DNA from: Verrucomicrobiales bacterium
GTDB taxonomy: Bacteria > Verrucomicrobiota > Verrucomicrobiia > Limisphaerales > UBA1096
Reading direction: 5' to 3'
DNA: 8,025 nucleotides
Assembly: GCA_011523195.1 (NCBI GenBank)
Contig: WTHH01000164.1
Coordinates: 1-8,025, forward strand
Both the position numbers and the translations under genes were made by a program. Of the stretch, positions 6,801 through 8,025 are shown piece by piece; the first letter of the stretch is position 1, and every line of letters begins with the position of its first letter. Under the pieces are notes generated by a model. The model did no database searches. It was given only the letters and a program-made list of their open reading frames with translations, and had not been told where the DNA came from.

Positions 6801-8025
6801 CAAGGACGAGATTGACGAGATCGATCGCCTGGTGAAGCAGTTGGATTCCACCACTCGCCAGTCTGCGGGCAACCGGATTTTCAAAATACAGGCGGCGGAT
6901 GCCAAGACGATCGCCGATATCATCAACAAGACCTTCGTCACGAAGGATTACCGTGGGCGGGAACAACGCCGCGTGAGCGTTGCCGCGGATGAAGCCGGCA
7001 ACCTGCTTATTGTAGCTGGAAGCCCGGAGGATTTGCAGGCGGTCGGCATGATCGTGGAGCAGTTGGACGTGGGCAACCCCAACGTGGCCAAGGAGATCAA
7101 GGTAATCGAATTGCCGGACGATGAGGGCGAGGAATTGGCCAAGCTGGCGGCGAGGGTCTGGGGTGCCCAGATGCGTGGTGTCGAGGGTGTTAACAACGTG
7201 AGCTTTAATCACGAGCCAAGTGGCAAAAGGCTCATCATCGTGTCGCCTAAGGAGATGATCAAGCAGGCGGAGGCTGTCGTGAACGGCTTATTGGTCACAC
7301 CGGAAGCCTCGAAACGTGAGGTTGCCGTTGTCGAGTTGGACCGGGCAAGCGCCGCCACACTGGTGCCGGTTTTGACCAGTGCCTATCAGGCCAAGGTCGA
7401 TGGCTTACCCGGAACCCCGGCAACAATCCTGCCAGGAGCGACAGACAAACAGGTCTTGGTCATGGGAACGGCTGTTCAAATCACAGAGATCAGGGAGATG
7501 GTTTCCGAGTTGGAGACGCCGACTGATGCCAAGACCGACCGTATTTCACGCGTCATCAAGCTGAGCGACGCGGCAGAGGTGGAGCGACTACAATCTCTGG
7601 CTGAGCAGGTGTATTTGGATCGATTCAAGGGGAGTATCGAGAATCCGGCCGATGCCCAAATCCTGGCTGACCCTGCCGCCCAGTCGCTGGTGGTGAGCGG
7701 AAGAAACGAACACGTGAAGGCAATTGAGGAGATCGTTGCCGAGCTTCGCCTGAATACAAAGCAACCCGACCGTATTTCAAGAGTGATCAAATTGGGCGAC
7801 ACGTCGGAAGTTGAGCGACTGCAATCCCTCGCTGAGCAGGTTTACATGGATCGATTCAAGGGGAGTATCGAGAATCCGGCGGATGCCCAAATCCTAGCTG
7901 ACCCTGCCGCGCAGTCGCTGGTTGTGAGCGGGAGAAACGAACACGTGAAGGCGATTGAGGAAATCGTTGCCGAGCTTCGCCTAAAGACCAAGCTAACCCG
8001 GCCACGAATCACGCGGGTTTACGAC
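3826..8025 (+). CDS. Giant multi-module secretin N-domain protein, 3' end outside window
   Basis: The frame stays open for 1400 codons to the window edge. Residues 1-23 are a signal peptide with a hydrophobic core (LLTCLLLIVL) and a likely cleavage after A-L-G23. Residues 25-60 form an acidic, Pro/Ala-rich linker. Residues about 62-145 (FEGVPYSDALQRFSQMANKP, then TLTFYDPQPYTYQEALDVLN) look like the N0/STN domain of secretins. From about 160 there are 16 complete Secretin_N-like modules of about 65-80 residues, with starts near 162, 227, 317, 404, 481, 557, 630, 712, 787, 865, 936, 1016, 1088, 1163, 1238 and 1315; a 17th begins at 1392. Each module has V-hydrophobic-L..(A)..L...L, a variable loop, then D...N.LIVSG....(V)...V..LD. 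No secretin pore domain is reached. Known secretins (GspD, PilQ, PulD) form outer-membrane channels with few such rings in the periplasm. This one may be an extended channel or a periplasmic scaffold. It follows a terminator, so it is probably a separate transcription unit, and its link to flagella is unproven. Confidence 0.85.
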   Translation, partial: MNQIRLLTCLLLIVLYPLGQALGQDVEKEAPPTVPVEEAAPKTDANAGDKEPAGEVAEERNIRIQFEGVPYSDALQRFSQMANKPLIIESPVQGTLTFYDPQPYTYQEALDVLNVILSMKGVALVETGRYLQLSKLENIKKLPLKVIRGGDASGDVRPGQIVTVVVQLQHLDAAEVSAAASSLLSNAGSIAPMTQGKGLIITDRLESIKRVQNLLSEIDIGADAERVMKTHLLKHSSGLVVAELINKTFGKASAPKRLKYNDKTKRYDSFDPEPSTYVTAVYDEASRTMVLFGPTEQVDLASDLLLQFEVGDGRAGEVKIFLPSKVDADDLAEMIRDGVEGVAGKGEPSETAKLKARIIVDEKFNRIIATAPVSGQLELIENFVLQVDGSTAVGGSRTANASINVTRVYRIKTLDLDTVRSAVENATSEIYPSGDTKPRLSISVDTTTRSLIVTGSPGDVGTAEAIVRQLEAGLKEPLAEPRTTSMLTLANQKLDRIYRNIESLVNERMNEVPFKEQPRPRLIPDRENNRVIVTANAAQHTIVADVVNSLDVLPATPERTMRFVDLEGADARKLKPLIERLFENDKPSEGPTPQVVEDTGGKRFVVLSTKGQHERIMTFLQEYRASSGLIIEREIRSISLPRREPGKFNETVQAIQKLIDQRMQEAKFSRMPRPLILPDEPGSRLVLTATEEQFTVIDQIVETVTATPTPAKREMRVVRLKDRNGQELADLAKRLFDNQVTPDGSRPQIFADKDGTRLVVVGTEAEFEQVEDFARDFNGGREDLGPHQFKFVEVPLGQADEVVKSIGKLYQDQLRDNPSRQANAATILADSENDRVIISGPQKEVGRVEGLVRMLGPAKGDTGGQKVTQVVRLNSANAQNMSGLIEKSFNTGPNRGKVNLLVDELSNSLILSGAERSVAAAEVVVRQLDTNNRQQPLELRILELRAGEAAKVGPLVEELFTALMKDRHGNNYKSRTTITVDENANRIIITGSKDEIDEIDRLVKQLDSTTRQSAGNRIFKIQAADAKTIADIINKTFVTKDYRGREQRRVSVAADEAGNLLIVAGSPEDLQAVGMIVEQLDVGNPNVAKEIKVIELPDDEGEELAKLAARVWGAQMRGVEGVNNVSFNHEPSGKRLIIVSPKEMIKQAEAVVNGLLVTPEASKREVAVVELDRASAATLVPVLTSAYQAKVDGLPGTPATILPGATDKQVLVMGTAVQITEIREMVSELETPTDAKTDRISRVIKLSDAAEVERLQSLAEQVYLDRFKGSIENPADAQILADPAAQSLVVSGRNEHVKAIEEIVAELRLNTKQPDRISRVIKLGDTSEVERLQSLAEQVYMDRFKGSIENPADAQILADPAAQSLVVSGRNEHVKAIEEIVAELRLKTKLTRPRITRVYD
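3877..3898. repeat. Second palindrome doublet in a signal peptide
   Basis: CTTGGCCAAG at 3877-3886 and 3889-3898, joined by CG, is identical over 22 bases to 1574-1595. It is read in the same frame as L-G-Q-A-L-G-Q (residues 18-24) and includes the predicted cleavage site of the giant secretin-module protein. Confidence 0.9.
4268..4276 (+). repeat. Nine-G homopolymer inside the coding sequence
   Basis: Nine consecutive G encode the end of CGG, GGG, GGG and the start of GAT (R148-G-G-D151), between the N0-like domain and the first module. Gain of one G would lead to TGA at 4347-4349. Loss of one would lead to TAG at 4307-4309. Either would remove nearly the whole protein. Confidence 0.85.
6015..6024. 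repeat. Palindrome CTTGGCCAAG in module 8, different reading frame
   Basis: This perfect copy is read as gaC-TTG-GCC-AAG (D-L-A-K, residues 730-733), whereas the other coding copies are read as L-G-Q. The repeat is therefore conserved as DNA rather than as a peptide. Confidence 0.85.
6208..6223. repeat. Extended 16-base palindrome CCGCTTGGCCAAGCGG in module 9
   Basis: The core CTTGGCCAAG (6211-6220) is flanked symmetrically by CCG and CGG, giving a perfect 16-base palindrome. It is read as P-L-G-Q-A (residues 795-799), the same frame as in the signal peptides. A degenerate ATTGGCCAAG lies at 7134-7143 in the same gene. Confidence 0.9.
7537..7998 (+). repeat. Tandem in-frame duplication of a 77-codon secretin module
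   Basis: Bases 7537-7767 and 7768-7998 are two units of exactly 231 bases. By hand alignment about 29 bases differ (about 87% identity). Seven of 77 residues differ, and about 20 codons differ silently. The central part, from DRFKGSIENPADAQILADP onward through SLVVSGRNEHVKAIEEIV, is identical in protein. Other modules of the same protein share only the pattern, so this pair arose by a later duplication. The 17th module begins RPRITRV, related to but distinct from DRISRV of these units. Confidence 0.95.

Noticed and set aside
6655..7212. Minus-strand open frame of 185 codons
   Set aside because: It is also antisense to the repeat region, with no start signal or recognisable domain.

Overview
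The window reads almost entirely on the + strand. It holds the distal end of a flagellar filament-cap/chaperone operon, followed by the first 1400 codons of a very large secreted protein built from secretin N-type modules. Lipobox and Sec-type signal peptides, a CsgG-like lipoprotein and secretin modules indicate a motile Gram-negative (diderm) bacterium. Several genes lack a good Shine-Dalgarno sequence. A member of the Planctomycetes-Verrucomicrobia-Chlamydiae (PVC) group is my guess from gene style only; nothing in the window proves a phylum.

Positions 1-3590 form a tightly packed unit. It contains fliD (5' truncated by the window), a lipoprotein gene with a CsgG/LpoB-like look, a short FlgM-like gene, fliS and a fliT-like gene. 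Gaps are 18, 23, 33 and 2 bases. FliD caps the filament, FliS chaperones flagellin, FliT-type proteins chaperone FliD, and FlgM restrains the flagellar sigma factor, so the cluster serves late filament assembly. FliD carries three beta-rich repeats in its variable outer region and an extra phage-tail-like module spliced into a conserved part. A hairpin with a T-run at 3616-3641 closes the unit.

Positions 3591-3825 are a 235-base intergenic region. It holds the terminator, one copy of a recurrent palindrome, an imperfect hairpin that includes a perfect DnaA-box match, and a 19-codon leader ORF whose stop overlaps the next start (ATGA).

Positions 3826-8025 are one uninterrupted reading frame, open at the window end. 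It encodes a signal peptide, an acidic linker, an N0/STN-like domain and at least 16 consecutive Secretin_N-like modules, with a 17th beginning at the edge. Ordinary secretins have about three such modules after N0. The gene also contains a run of nine G, an AT-rich segment (about 4440-5060), and a recent in-frame duplication of one 77-codon module at the end of the window.

A 10-bp palindrome, CTTGGCCAAG, occurs seven times in the 8 kb (chance expectation about 0.01). It lies inside genes and between them. Two tandem doublets sit in the signal-peptide regions of two unrelated proteins and encode the same LGQALGQ heptapeptide. This looks like a genome-wide iterated palindrome of the HIP1 kind and is one of the two most striking signals here, with the giant secretin-module array.
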